Positions 42,360-52,900 of a stretch of DNA of 64,000 nt are shown in pieces. The notes under the pieces are model-generated. The model did not search any database. It was not told the origin of the DNA and worked only from the letters and a program-made list of their open reading frames with translations. The stretch's first letter is position 1. Each line of letters opens with the position of its first letter. The stretch comes from Perlabentimonas gracilis (GTDB lineage Bacteria > Bacteroidota > Bacteroidia > Bacteroidales > Tenuifilaceae): the NCBI RefSeq assembly GCF_011174675.1, contig NZ_JAANIG010000018.1, forward strand, positions 1-64,000. Direction: 5' to 3'. Made by a program: the position numbers and the translations under genes.

Positions 42360-43394
42360 ATGAAGGTTAAACCATTAATACTATTAACCGCAATTGCCCT
42401 AATCAGCTGTAAAGGCACAAAAAACGAGGGCGAGGAAATTCTTGCGGAATTCCCCGTGGTAAAAGTTGCCAAGGCAACCGAGATGCCCTACTCACCCACT
42501 CTTAGCTTCACAGGCACTGTATTTGCCAATCGCGAATCGAATTTGGGTGCGGCAATGCCCGGAAAAGTGGAGAAGATACACTTTGCTGAGGGGGCCAAGG
42601 TTAGGCAGGGCGATTTAATTGTGGAACTGGCCGACGAGATGCTCACCCAGGCCGAGGTGGAGAATCAGGCGCTGCGAAAGGATTACGAGAGGGTAAAGCG
42701 ACTTCGTGCGCAGGAGAGTATCAGCCAAATGGAGTACGACCACATAAAGGCCAAGCTCGAAGCATCGGATGCTAAAACCGAAATGATTCGTAAAAACACA
42801 AGGGTTTACGCCCCCTTCTCGGGAACCATTGTTGAGCGGATGATGGAGGAGGGTGAGATATACTTTATAAACCCTGGCCTCGACCCTGGCTACTCCATGC
42901 GCTCGGGCATTGTACGGCTTATGCAGCTCGACCCGGTTAGGGTAAAATTCGATGTGAACGAAAAGGACTTATCCACAATAAAACCTGGTTTAGCCGCAGA
43001 AATTACCATCGACGCACAGCCCAATAAGCGTTTCAATGCCAAAATTAACAGCGTTAAACCAATGCTCTCAACCTTAACCCGAACTGCCTCGGCAGAAATT
43101 GTACTGAGCAATGCGGTTGGCGAGCTAAAGCCTGGTATGTTTGCACGGATTAACATATCGCTTCCTGAGCAACAATCGGTATTTGTGCCATTAAGCAGCA
43201 TTGGCCAGCTACCCGGAACTGGCGAAGAGTGTATTTACGTTATCGAAAACGATGTTGCCCAAAGGATAGTAATTAGCCGTCTGCACACAATGGGCGATAT
43301 GGTAGCCGTTACAGGCGCTAAGCCCAACCAGCTAATTGTTGTAGAGGGAAAGGCAAAAATTAAGGACGGGCAAAAGGTTGAGGTAAGGAATTAA
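42360..43394 (+). CDS. RND efflux periplasmic adaptor lipoprotein
   Basis: Membrane-fusion protein linking the pump to the outer-membrane channel. The start at 42360 gives a lipoprotein signal with lipobox ALISC, so the protein should be anchored in the inner membrane by its Cys at about residue 17. GKVEKIHFAEGAKVRQGDLIVELAD is the lipoyl-like domain half, the alpha-hairpin follows (LRKDYERVKRLRAQESISQMEYDHIKAKLEA), then the second lipoyl half TRVYAPFSGTIVER and the beta-barrel domain. An earlier in-frame ATG at 42285 would bury the signal. The 93-bp gap before the pump gene contains a 17-bp palindrome. Confidence 0.92.
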   Translation: MKVKPLILLTAIALISCKGTKNEGEEILAEFPVVKVAKATEMPYSPTLSFTGTVFANRESNLGAAMPGKVEKIHFAEGAKVRQGDLIVELADEMLTQAEVENQALRKDYERVKRLRAQESISQMEYDHIKAKLEASDAKTEMIRKNTRVYAPFSGTIVERMMEEGEIYFINPGLDPGYSMRSGIVRLMQLDPVRVKFDVNEKDLSTIKPGLAAEITIDAQPNKRFNAKINSVKPMLSTLTRTASAEIVLSNAVGELKPGMFARINISLPEQQSVFVPLSSIGQLPGTGEECIYVIENDVAQRIVISRLHTMGDMVAVTGAKPNQLIVVEGKAKIKDGQKVEVRN

Positions 43395-43440
43395 TCTGTG
43401 TTACAAGCAGCATCTCGCCAAAGTATATTGTAAATCAATA

Positions 43441-43457
43441 TCGTATAATTTATACGA
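43441..43457. promoter_or_regulatory. 17-bp palindrome between adaptor and pump genes
   Basis: TCGTATAA-T-TTATACGA is perfect with a single central base, located about 30 bp before the pump start codon. It could be a regulator site or a small mRNA hairpin; no matching copy was noticed near the TetR gene. Confidence 0.45.
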
Positions 43458-43487
43458 GTTCAGTAGAAAACAAGAAATTCAACGAAT

Positions 43488-46400
43488 ATGAATCTCCCCA
43501 GAATATCTGTTCGCCGACCCGTAGCCATTGCCATGGTGTTCCTCGCCACGCTCCTATTTGGGTTGGTATCGCTCACCCGGCTACCACTCGATGTTATGCC
43601 CGAGATGGAGTTCCCATCGCTCACCGTTATCACCCTTTACCCCGGTGCATCGGCCATTGAGGTGGAGCAGCAGGTAACCCGTCCGCTTGAGGCTGCACTG
43701 GGAGGCACCGAGAACCTTAAGGAGATAAGTTCTCAGTCGAAGGAGAACGTTTCTTTTATCTCGCTACAGTTCGAATGGGGCTCCGATATCAGCGAGTCGG
43801 CCAGCAATGCCCGCGACCTCATTGAGCTGGTGAAAACCCGTTTACCCAGCAACGCATACAACCCCGTTATTTACAAGATAAACTCGTCGCTACTTCCGGT
43901 TCTGGTATATGGCGTGTCGGCCAACGACAGCTACAATGGGCTCGATAAGATTATTCAGGATCAGATTGCAGCACCACTGCGCAAGCTTCCCGGCGTGGGA
44001 ACGGTAATGGTTCTGGCCACTCCCAAAAGGGAGATAAAGGTTGATGTCGACCCTCACAAGCTTGCCGCCTACAATATCACCATAAGCCATATTGAAACTA
44101 TCCTTAGCGCCGAGAATATCACTATTCCCGGGGGGAATATTCGAGTGGGCGATAATGATTTTGCCATTCGCATACCCGGCGATATTGAGCATGTTGATGA
44201 GCTGGGCGAGCTGGCGCTCATCAACTTCAACAATAGAATTATCCGCCTTAGTGATGTGGCCACCATTACCGATGGGTTCAAGGAGCTCGACGAGCACTCG
44301 CGCACCATAAATGGCTCGGGGGTGGGTATTATGATTCAGCGCCAGTCAGGCGCCAACACCCTTGAGGTGGTACAAGCCGTAAGGCAAAAGATATCGGAAA
44401 TTCATCCCACTTTACCTGCCGATATTGAAATTGCCGAGATTATGAACTCCGACGAGCTGATTGTGGAGAGTATTAAAAACCTTACCCAATCGTTCTGGTA
44501 TGCCCTAATCTTTGTGGTGCTGGTGGTTTTTGCTTTTCTGCGTGAGTGGAGGCTAAGCCTAATCGTATTCCTAACCATCCCCTTTTCGCTTATTACATCG
44601 TTTATTCTGATGTACGCCATTGGCTGGACTATCAACATCTTTAGCCTAATGTCGCTTATTATTGCAATGGGTATGGTGGTAGATAATTCCATTGTGGTAC
44701 TCGAGAATATCACCCAGCATATCGAGAGGGGGTCGCGGCCAAGCCAGGCGGCCATTTTTGGAACCAGCGAAATGGGTTCGGCCATTACCGCATCAACCCT
44801 TACAACGCTTATGGTGTTTATCCCCATGATATTTATGGGAGGATTGGTTGGGGTGATGTTTAAGCAGCTGGCCATCATCACGTCGGTAACCATGGTGGCA
44901 TCGCTTATAACTGCCCTAACGCTAACGCCCATGGCCTCGTCGCAATTGCTGAAGGCCAAAAAAAGGGGAGAGGAGCGAAAGCGCTACCTACTGTACCAAT
45001 TAAGTGAGAAGCTATTTGTATATCTAGAGATTATATACCAAAAAACCCTTGGCTGGGCGGTTTACCATAAAACCTTCACCCTAACCATTGTAGGCCTTGC
45101 GCTAGGCGCTAGCCTTTGGGTTGGCAAGGGGTTAGGCACCGACTACATTCCCGAGTTCGATGCTGGGGATATTATTGCTACCATTGAGATTGATATTTCG
45201 GCAACGGCTTCCAAAACCGACAGCATTTCGCAGGTGGTGATGGATATTTTTGAGCGCGAGGTTCCAGAGATGATGCCCGGCAGCTTGGCTTCCATTTCGG
45301 GGCAATCGGAAAATGGAATGCTTACCTCAGTTGGGTTTCGCGAGGGGAAGAACATTGCCACTGTGCTTTGTCATCTTTCGCTACCCAATAAGCGGGCACG
45401 CTCGGCCAAGCAAATAGCACACGAGCTTCGCCCACATATTGCCCAAATACCCGAGGTGGAAAACTTCAACATTGTGGGCGGAAGCATTATCTCACAAGCG
45501 GTTACGGGCAACCTAAAGCCCATCGAGTTTCATATCTCAGGGTCAAACTACGAGCACCTAAATGCGATTGCAACGAACCTAACCCAAAACTTGTCCGGCT
45601 CGCCAAACTTTATCGATGTGGTAAACACCATTGACAAGGGCAAAATGGAGGTTCAGGTTCGGGTCGATAGGCAAAAGGCATCAGCCCTAGGGCTAAATAC
45701 CGGAATGATAGGCTTACAGGTTCGCCAGAGTATCTATGGAGCCGAGGCGGGTGGGTTTAAAGAGGAGGGTAACGAGTTTCGGATTGTGGTTCGCTACCAC
45801 CCCGACTACCGAAGCGATATTGAGTCGATTAGAAACATTAGCCTTACCAACCTGTTGGGGCAACAGATTCCTCTCTCGTCGGTTGCCGATATTGAGCTGG
45901 GGATGGGGTCGCTACAAATCGATAGGCTTGCGCAGGAGCGTATTGTTAGGGTTATGGCCGAGCTCAACGGCATATCTTTAGGAGAAGGCCAGGGCGAAGC
46001 CCTGCAAATGCTGAAAGACTTGGATATACCTGCTGGAACCGAGGTGAAGTTGGCAGGCCAAACCACCGAACAGGGGGCTTCGTTCGCCGATTTGTACCTA
46101 ATCTTCTTCCTGGGCATTGCGCTGGTGTACATGGTCATGGCTGGTCAGTTCGAGTCGTTTCGCGACCCATTCATCATTATGTTTGCCGTTCCACTAACCT
46201 TTATTGGAATAATATGGGCTTTTAAGCTAACCGGTGTAACCCTAAGTGTAACCACCTTTGTGGGTGTGATTATGCTTATAGGAATAGTTGTGAACAACGG
46301 CATTGTGCTGGTAGATTACACAAACCTGCTTCGTAAACGAGGCCTAAAGGTATACGAAGCGGTGCAGGAGGCTGGTCGTAGCCGCCTTCGTCCAGTGCTC

Positions 46401-46586
46401 ATGACCAGCCTAACCACTATGCTGGGGATGTTGCCCCTCGCAATGAGCGAAGGAATGGGGCGCGAGGCATATCAGCCATTGGGAATTACAATGATTGGTG
46501 GGTTATTGGCCTCTACTTTTATTACCCTGCTAGTGGTACCTACTGTTTATGCAGTTTTCCATGCTAAGAGCGTTAGTAACCAATAA
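43488..46586 (+). CDS. RND efflux pump permease (AcrB-like)
   Basis: Inner-membrane proton-driven transporter with the resistance-nodulation-division plan: N-terminal helix ([19 protein letters not shown]), large periplasmic loops, helices 2-6 with the proton-relay region [14 protein letters not shown] (Asp in helix 4), then the second half mirroring the first, with [24 protein letters not shown] and [21 protein letters not shown]. Length 1032 is standard. The first periplasmic loop begins [21 protein letters not shown]. The pump belongs to the HAE1-like group, but the drug or lipid carried is not evident. It is followed 11 bp later by a small accessory gene. Confidence 0.95.
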   Translation: MNLPRISVRRPVAIAMVFLATLLFGLVSLTRLPLDVMPEMEFPSLTVITLYPGASAIEVEQQVTRPLEAALGGTENLKEISSQSKENVSFISLQFEWGSDISESASNARDLIELVKTRLPSNAYNPVIYKINSSLLPVLVYGVSANDSYNGLDKIIQDQIAAPLRKLPGVGTVMVLATPKREIKVDVDPHKLAAYNITISHIETILSAENITIPGGNIRVGDNDFAIRIPGDIEHVDELGELALINFNNRIIRLSDVATITDGFKELDEHSRTINGSGVGIMIQRQSGANTLEVVQAVRQKISEIHPTLPADIEIAEIMNSDELIVESIKNLTQSFWYALIFVVLVVFAFLREWRLSLIVFLTIPFSLITSFILMYAIGWTINIFSLMSLIIAMGMVVDNSIVVLENITQHIERGSRPSQAAIFGTSEMGSAITASTLTTLMVFIPMIFMGGLVGVMFKQLAIITSVTMVASLITALTLTPMASSQLLKAKKRGEERKRYLLYQLSEKLFVYLEIIYQKTLGWAVYHKTFTLTIVGLALGASLWVGKGLGTDYIPEFDAGDIIATIEIDISATASKTDSISQVVMDIFEREVPEMMPGSLASISGQSENGMLTSVGFREGKNIATVLCHLSLPNKRARSAKQIAHELRPHIAQIPEVENFNIVGGSIISQAVTGNLKPIEFHISGSNYEHLNAIATNLTQNLSGSPNFIDVVNTIDKGKMEVQVRVDRQKASALGLNTGMIGLQVRQSIYGAEAGGFKEEGNEFRIVVRYHPDYRSDIESIRNISLTNLLGQQIPLSSVADIELGMGSLQIDRLAQERIVRVMAELNGISLGEGQGEALQMLKDLDIPAGTEVKLAGQTTEQGASFADLYLIFFLGIALVYMVMAGQFESFRDPFIIMFAVPLTFIGIIWAFKLTGVTLSVTTFVGVIMLIGIVVNNGIVLVDYTNLLRKRGLKVYEAVQEAGRSRLRPVLMTSLTTMLGMLPLAMSEGMGREAYQPLGITMIGGLLASTFITLLVVPTVYAVFHAKSVSNQ

Positions 46587-46597
46587 ATCTGTTTGTA

Positions 46598-46903
46598 ATG
46601 AAGCTAATATACTGCACTTGCAACGTAAGCGTTCTCGACGCTTTAGTAAAGAGAATAGATGAACTCGGGATTGGAAGTTACCAAATCATAGAGCAGGTTC
46701 TGGCCAAAAATTCTAAAGGCGATAGTCGGCTAAATACCGCTGTTTGGCCAGGGTACAACTCATCCATTGTTATGCAAATACCCAACCACAGCAAAGCAAC
46801 GGCCGTAATGGAAGCCATACGAGAATTTAACAAATCGGCGTTTAATGACAACGAGTTGGTAACTGCCGCCCTATTACCTATGGAGGATTTCTGCTGCGAC
46901 TAG
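46598..46903 (+). CDS. PG0541-family transporter-associated protein
   Basis: Small protein (101 residues) that in Bacteroidota is found directly after RND pump genes; I recall the family from P. gingivalis PG0541. Sequence features are MKLIYCTCNVSVLDALVKRIDELGIGSY, an internal WPGYNSSIVMQIP strand and a C-terminal PMEDFCCD. It has a ferredoxin-like alternation of strand and helix resembling the PII/CutA type, so a regulatory or ligand-sensing role is possible. It starts 11 bp after the pump stop. Not an enzyme by motif. Confidence 0.82.
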   Translation: MKLIYCTCNVSVLDALVKRIDELGIGSYQIIEQVLAKNSKGDSRLNTAVWPGYNSSIVMQIPNHSKATAVMEAIREFNKSAFNDNELVTAALLPMEDFCCD

Positions 46904-46968
46904 TAGAGAAATCGTTCAAATAAGCCAAAGGATTTGTATCGTTTTGCTAAACAAAGCCATTCGCTAGG

Positions 46969-46998
46969 TTGTTATATCCTAAATTATCTATATCTTTG
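46969..46998 (+). promoter_or_regulatory. Promoter of the NYN-CSD gene
   Basis: TTG (46969-46971) and TATCTTTG (46991-46998) separated by 19 bp fit the Bacteroidota consensus. The start codon is 85 bp downstream. Confidence 0.75.
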
Positions 46999-47082
46999 TA
47001 TTTGTTTCTACTTGAAGAGGAAAAAGTGTTCTTTCTACATCATGAAAACCATTAGTTTATAACAAAAATTACTTAAAAATTT

Positions 47083-48003
47083 ATGAACAGCTCAAAAGAA
47101 TTAAAACGAATAGGAGTATTTTACGATGGAAACTACTTTCTACATGTAAGCAACTACTACAACTACTTTCACCCAAGGCGCAAACGCCTTAACATTGCCG
47201 GACTACACAACTTTATCCGTAACCTCGTGGCCAAGGAGGAGGAGGTTCCTGCCCGTTTCTGCCAGGTTATCGAGGCGCACTACTTCCGTGGCCGCATCAG
47301 CGCGCAGGAGGCTAGCCAGCGAGGAAATCAACTTTACAACGATAGGGTTTTTGACGATATTTTGATGTCGGAAGGTGTGGTAACACACTACCTGCCCATT
47401 CGCAACCGTAGTGGCAAAAAGGAGGAGAAAGGGATTGATGTGTGGTTGGCTCTTGAGGCCTTTGAGCAGGCTTTCTACAAACGCTTTAGCGTGGTGGTTC
47501 TCATCACCTCCGACGGCGATTATGTACCCCTTATTCGTAAGCTCAACTCACTTGGCACCAAGGTTATGGTGCTTAGCTGGGACTTCGAGTACACCGACGA
47601 TATGGGCCGCGATGTGGTTACACGCACCTCGCAGGATCTTATTCAGGAAGTGACTTACCCCATAGCAATGCACGAACTTATCAACAGCGGCCTAAAGGCA
47701 AGTAACCCATTAGTTACAAATCTATTCGACCTGCCAGAATACTCACAACCCAAGCGAGTAACCTCGATAGAGGAGGATGGTGAGGTTCATGAGGGCAAAG
47801 CAATGAATATGAATAATGGCTATGGGTTTATCCAGTTCCCGCCCAACAACTTATTCTTCCACTATCAGGATGTTGTGGAGGGCGATTTTAACGAGATTAG
47901 CAATGGCGACCTGGTTGAGTTCACCATCGAGACCAACGAGCGCGGGCAAGAAGTGGCCAAAAACGTTCGTAAAATTGAGTCGGCCGATCCAAACCTGTAT
48001 TAA
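47083..48003 (+). CDS. NYN-domain nuclease fused to a cold-shock-like RNA-binding domain
   Basis: The N-terminal 190 residues are a NYN (PIN-like, LabA/DUF88) domain with RIGVFYDGNYF, GIDVWLALEAFEQAF, VVLITSDGDYVPLIRKL and GTKVMVLSWDFEY. Asp residues in YDGNYF, GIDVW and SDGDYVP are in the positions of the NYN active site. The C-terminal 70 residues (HEGKAMNMNNGYGFIQFPPNN...DLVEFTIETNERG) form a cold-shock OB fold with GYGFI and FFHYQD as RNP1- and RNP2-like motifs. An RNA-binding domain beside a nuclease fold suggests RNA turnover or processing. rmlB follows by 68 bp. Length 306. Confidence 0.85.
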   Translation: MNSSKELKRIGVFYDGNYFLHVSNYYNYFHPRRKRLNIAGLHNFIRNLVAKEEEVPARFCQVIEAHYFRGRISAQEASQRGNQLYNDRVFDDILMSEGVVTHYLPIRNRSGKKEEKGIDVWLALEAFEQAFYKRFSVVVLITSDGDYVPLIRKLNSLGTKVMVLSWDFEYTDDMGRDVVTRTSQDLIQEVTYPIAMHELINSGLKASNPLVTNLFDLPEYSQPKRVTSIEEDGEVHEGKAMNMNNGYGFIQFPPNNLFFHYQDVVEGDFNEISNGDLVEFTIETNERGQEVAKNVRKIESADPNLY

Positions 48004-48071
48004 ACATAGTGCTAACGGGGTAAATGTTTGCCAAGCAAATATTTGTCCTGTCAGTAAAACAATATAATCCA

Positions 48072-49124
48072 ATGCAAAATATACTAATTACAGGCGGTGC
48101 GGGCTTTATAGGCTCGCACGTGGTACGCCGTTTTGTGAATAGCTACCCAAACTACAACATCATCAATATGGATTGCCTTACATATGCTGGTAATCTTGAG
48201 AACTTGAAAGATGTTGAGGGCAAACCCAACTACCGCTTTGTTAAGGTGGATATTAGGGATGAAGAGGGCGTAGCTAAGGTTTTTGCCGATTATAGTATCG
48301 ATGGCGTTATCCACCTTGCGGCCGAGTCGCACGTAGATAGATCCATCACAAATCCTATGGATTTTATTAAAACCAATATTGAGGGCACCGTGGTGCTCCT
48401 AAACGCAGCCCGCAAGCAGTGGGGTAGTAATTTCGAGGGCAAACTTTTCTACCACATATCCACCGATGAGGTTTACGGCAGCTTAGGTGATGAAGGATTA
48501 TTTACAGAAACCACTCCCTACGATCCCCGTAGCCCCTACTCTGCATCGAAGGCCAGCTCCGACTTCTTGGTTCGGGCATACAACCACACCTACAAGCTAC
48601 CCATCGTAATATCGAACTGCTCCAACAACTATGGCCCAAATCAGTTCCCCGAGAAACTAATACCTCTGGTAATTAGCAATATTCAGCAGTTGAAACCCCT
48701 GCCCATATACGGCAAGGGGCTTAATGTGCGCGACTGGCTTTACGTGGAGGATCATGCCCAAGCCATTGATACCATTTTCCATAATGGGGTAATAGGCGAA
48801 ACCTACAATATTGGCGGCGAAAATGAGTGGAAAAACATCGATTTGGTTAAGCTGCTTTGCAAGATAATGGATAGCAAGTTGGGACGTGAAGCTGGCACAT
48901 CGGAAAAACTTATCACTTTTGTAACCGATAGGGCTGGCCATGACCTAAGGTACGCCATCGACTCATCGAAAATTGCCAGAGAGTTGGGGTGGAAGCCCAC
49001 AGTAACCTTTGAGCAGGGGCTCGAGAAAACGGTAGATTGGTATTTAGATAACAAATCATGGGTTAACGATATTCTCTCCGGCGAGTATGCCAACTACTAC
49101 CAACAGCAGTACGGTGGGCGATAG
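48072..49124 (+). CDS. rfbB: dTDP-glucose 4,6-dehydratase
   Basis: Second step of dTDP-rhamnose synthesis: converts dTDP-glucose to the 4-keto-6-deoxy sugar with NAD. It is an extended SDR enzyme with TGGAGFIGSHV at the N-terminus, LAAESHVDRSI, STDEVYGSL (catalytic Asp-Glu), the YSASKASSDFLV Tyr-x-x-x-Lys, NCSNNYGPNQFPEKLIP and YNIGGENEWKN. The start is ATG 48072; an earlier frame start at 48024 adds 16 residues with no match. 350 residues is normal. The rest of the rml pathway is not in the window. It converges on hicB. Confidence 0.94.
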   Translation: MQNILITGGAGFIGSHVVRRFVNSYPNYNIINMDCLTYAGNLENLKDVEGKPNYRFVKVDIRDEEGVAKVFADYSIDGVIHLAAESHVDRSITNPMDFIKTNIEGTVVLLNAARKQWGSNFEGKLFYHISTDEVYGSLGDEGLFTETTPYDPRSPYSASKASSDFLVRAYNHTYKLPIVISNCSNNYGPNQFPEKLIPLVISNIQQLKPLPIYGKGLNVRDWLYVEDHAQAIDTIFHNGVIGETYNIGGENEWKNIDLVKLLCKIMDSKLGREAGTSEKLITFVTDRAGHDLRYAIDSSKIARELGWKPTVTFEQGLEKTVDWYLDNKSWVNDILSGEYANYYQQQYGGR

Positions 49125-49279
49125 CGGGTGGAATATAGCAAGTGAAAGAAAGCAAGCAAATTTTTATTCCCAACGATTTCATTCAGGTTGAGCAGAGTGA
49201 TTCAAACCTCCCAACTTAAACCCATCAAATCTAATATTAACAAGCCGTCGCCCTACAATGTAACCTGGGCTTATAGTCT

Positions 49280-49684
49280 TTAATGTTTGTAAATCAAATT
49301 AATTTCGGATAGTTCTTGTCCTATCTGACGAATTCCATGCAGAATTTTCTCTGTTTGTGTTGCAGATGGCTTTTTATGCCCTTGTACATATTGTGACAAA
49401 AGCGTTGGATTCATTCCTATTTTATCTGCTAAAAATTTTGAGTTTAGCACTTTGTAGTATTGGAAAAACTGTTTAAAATCAATTTCAAATTTCAAGTTTT
49501 CTTGAGTGATTACAATATTCTCTTCTTCAAAATTTAAATTTGTGGCTTCTAACGCATTATTCATTAGCTCAGTAATACTCCTGCCTGTAGTATAAATAGG
49601 ATATTCTTCAGCGAATGCAGAAAAACCAGTATCTGTTTTCTCCACAATAATTTTTATTTTTTTTCTTGAGGTTTTCATAGCCAT
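49280..49684 (-). CDS. hicB: HicB-type antitoxin with HTH domain
   Basis: Antitoxin of the HicAB pair. The N-terminal half is the partial RNase H fold (KKIKIIVEKTDTGFSAFAEEYPIYTTGRSITELMNNALEATNLNF). The C-terminal half is a lambda-Cro-like helix-turn-helix, SKFLADKIGMNPTLLSQYVQGHKKPSATQTEKIL. It should bind both HicA and the operator palindrome upstream of hicA. The first start gives MAMKTS; ATG at 49678 (MKTS) is equally possible. It is 8 bp after the hicA stop. Confidence 0.9.
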   Translation of the reverse strand: MAMKTSRKKIKIIVEKTDTGFSAFAEEYPIYTTGRSITELMNNALEATNLNFEEENIVITQENLKFEIDFKQFFQYYKVLNSKFLADKIGMNPTLLSQYVQGHKKPSATQTEKILHGIRQIGQELSEINLIYKH

Positions 49685-49692
49685 CTTTTTTA

Positions 49693-49887
49693 TTAATCCA
49701 ACAAATCTATTCCTGCGTCCTTTAAAATTCTCTTTTCTAACCCTTTACCCATTTCTTGGCTGCCGTGGTTCGGAAAAATTATTACACCCTTCTTTACGTC
49801 ATGTCTTAGCTTTACGTGAGAACCTTTTTGCGATATTGGATACCAACCATCTTTAGTTAATATTCGGTATAGCTCAGAGCATTTCAT
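49693..49887 (-). CDS. hicA: HicA mRNA interferase toxin
   Basis: 64-residue double-stranded-RNA-binding-fold toxin that cleaves translated mRNA. The catalytic His is in QKGSHVKLRH, with GWYPISQ before it and FPNHGSQEMGKGLEKRILKDAGI after, all in family positions. hicA is upstream and hicB downstream, the usual HicAB order. The promoter/operator lies 29 bp before the start. No sign of truncation. Confidence 0.92.
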   Translation of the reverse strand: MKCSELYRILTKDGWYPISQKGSHVKLRHDVKKGVIIFPNHGSQEMGKGLEKRILKDAGIDLLD

Positions 49888-49913
49888 CAGATTACTTTAA
49901 TCATTAATCATAA

Positions 49914-49946
49914 CGCAAAGGTAAATATTTATTTACCTTTGCGCAA
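49914..49946 (-). promoter_or_regulatory. HicAB promoter inside a 30-bp palindrome (probable HicB operator)
   Basis: A perfect 14-bp-arm palindrome, CGCAAAGGTAAATA-TT-TATTTACCTTTGCG (49914-49943), covers the spacer and -7 element. On the minus strand TTG (CAA at 49944-49946) is followed after 20 bp by TACCTTTG (49916-49923). The operator therefore overlaps the -7 element exactly, which is a clear autoregulation layout. Confidence 0.85.
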
Positions 49947-49999
49947 GGGTTTTCGCACTATCTAATGACAATTTTCGTTTAGCCTGTTGTCTATGTAAC

Positions 50000-52900
50000 T
50001 TAAAACAGCGCCCTTGCCTGCATCGAGCCGCTGTGAACCACGGTTCCATCGCTGAGGTAGCGACCATTGTAACCCAACTCCAGTTCAAAAAGCTGCGAGA
50101 GTCGGCGCCTTACCGATATCTCCCAAACAATGTTTTTGCCGTTTTGCAACCCCTTCATCATCTCGTAGGCCACGGCGGTTTGCTGGATCCCCTCGAATGT
50201 GTGCGCCACGTAGGTTCCCTTGCCCATAATGCTGCCCTTGCCTGCAAAGGCAAAATCGGTTTGTAAAGATATCGACTGTGAACTTAACTCCTCGCTGCCA
50301 ATAGTATTCTCGGACCGATTCCATTTGTAAACCAACTCGGCAGTATGCAGCTTGCTGCTGATAAACCTTACGCTTTGCTGTGCGCTCTGTCCTGCTATGG
50401 CGTAGTTCCGCGTTACAAAGTACTGCGATTGTGCCTCGGTTGCGTAATCCTCAGCTTCGGTACGGGTTGAAATGTGGTTTCCAATTCCCAGCCACATTAC
50501 CACCCTATGCGAATGCATCTGCTTAAGCTCAAAACCGTTGGCTAGGATTGACTTATTTACCCCTTGCAGATATATATACTCCACCCCAAAGACTCGGCTG
50601 GCTCGGTTATACGCCAGCGAGTTCCGGATATTGCTACGCATACTCACAATTAGCGAATCGGTTGCGTGCTGAACTACTGGGTTGGCCGATTGCCAAAAAT
50701 CATCGACCTGATTCTTTTGCTGCGCCCTATAGGATGTTTGGTTACTAAGCTTGGCTACTTGATTTAAGAAACCCTTTTTATCTTTTAGAATAGCGGCAGG
50801 ACTGATGTTACTTCTTAAACTTAACGCATTGTTACGCACGCTTATCATTTTGGCTCCGGGGATATTAATGCGGATAAAGCGAGCCTCGTCGGGGTAGTTG
50901 GCAATCTCAAACTCGGCCAGCTCCATAATGCCGTTGCCATTGTAATCGACCCAAGTATAAACCCCTTGACCTGCTGGAACCTCAACAAAGTAGTACTCCA
51001 TATCGGGCTCTAGACCCGAACCCAGCTCGTAGCTACCTGCAAAAGTCCACAAACCCTTGGCAAAGCGGTTGGAGTATTCCAAACGAGCAAGGGCAGTGCG
51101 CTCCTCCTTTTCCACCTCCGTAAACTGTTTAGAATTTGGAGAAAAAACCCTGTACCCAAGCGACGATGATACCTGACCTACTCTACTGTGGTTAGCATTT
51201 GCGCTTAGCGCAACCTCCTGCGATGAACCAAAAATAGCGTATGCGTTCTCGAATGGCTTGTAATCGTTTCGGTAGATATACCAAGCCATAGCTTGGGCGG
51301 AAAGGGTATCGGGTGTTGACACCGATGCTTTTAGCTGATACCACCCAAAGCTTTGCGCCAACATACTATCGACACTCTGCGAGGTTAACGTATTACTCTC
51401 CAGCTCACCCTCCACCCCAAAAACTAGGAAGCCTTTGGTATTCCTTAGGCCTACCTTGGCCTTATAAAAATCGGACGCGATAGCTGTATCGGCAGCATTT
51501 ACCAATGAGGCCTCCCATTTTGCAGTCAATAGCTTTCCTCTGCTCCACCCCGAAAGACCCATTCTATTACCAGCGTACCAATCGCCCAGCGAAAGCCATT
51601 GGCCCGTTAGCCTGCTGAAGAGCTTTTGCGGCTTGCTCACATCGGCCCAAGCACCCAGCATACGTTCGCCACCTCCATCCAAAGGAACTGATATGCTCCA
51701 GTTACGCTCAAACTCAACGGGTCGAAACCTGTCAATGTTCCTAAATCCTTGCGATGTGGTGTTAAAATCGGTACCAACTCCAAGCTGTAAGTCGTTGGCA
51801 ATGGGTTTAAATCGATGCGCAAGAGCCAGCTGTAGGCCATGCCCAATATTATCATCGGAGTTGAGGCTCGAAAAGGTATTAAGGTCGGTGTTGCTTAGCG
51901 CATAGCTGGCGCTAATGAGCGAACTATCGCTCCAAGTGCGGGTTAGCCCAGCCTGAACCATCTGCTTTTTCTGTGGCGTTACCAACCTTCGGATGGGCTC
52001 GTAGCTGCCCTGTGGCACGCCGTTCTGGGGTGCCACCCAGCGATATATCCGCCCATTGGCCGTTCCAAAATCGGGGGCGTAGTTACCCTTGCCCTGCCCA
52101 ACGTACGAAAAGTAAACTCGATAATTAGCAAATGTTGGATTTGTAGAATATCTGAAAACAGAATATGTGGTTCCATTCACCGTTGTGTCGAGCTGTTGGT
52201 ACAGCAACTTTTCGGGGTCAAAATCAACCCTATCGGCTTGCGAAAGGAACGCTTGGCTTAAGTCGTCGCCAATTGAGGCTAGATACCGCTTTTGGTCGTT
52301 GGTTAGCTCCTGATCGAATGGCTGGTTTCGGCTGTCGTGCTCCGAGAAAACCGAAAAATCCCATTGCCACTTATCGCCCTTGCTATGCACGCTACTAAAG
52401 GTTGTAAAACGCGAGTAGCTCCGCTCGGAATATTCAAACTCAACCACAATACGGCTATTTCGGTTTATGGGCATGCGGTGGGTAAAGGTTACCTCAGCCG
52501 CATTGTAATCGATGGTGTAGTGCTGGTCGTCGCCACGGTTTAGCAATGTGCCATCAACGTACACCCGCTCGGAGCCAGAGAGAACGATAATGTATGGCTC
52601 TCCGCTTGCACCCTGTAAACGGTATGGCCCTTGGTTGCCCTCGCTGCCCTGCAGCTGGTTGCGGGCAAACTTCCCCTTGGGAACCGATAGCGCAGCCGTA
52701 ACCGAAAGGGTATCCTTTGGGCTGCTAAACTGTCCGTTGTAGGCCAGACCCTGCACGTTGCGGGTAAACGACAGGAGTTGCCCCTGCCCACCAGCCCGCA
52801 GGTCGATATCGCCAGCCTGAATGGAAAAATCTTTACCATAAACCCTTAAGTAAATCCTATCGAACTCCTCCAAACGCCGAGTGGTACCCTCGGGCTGCAG

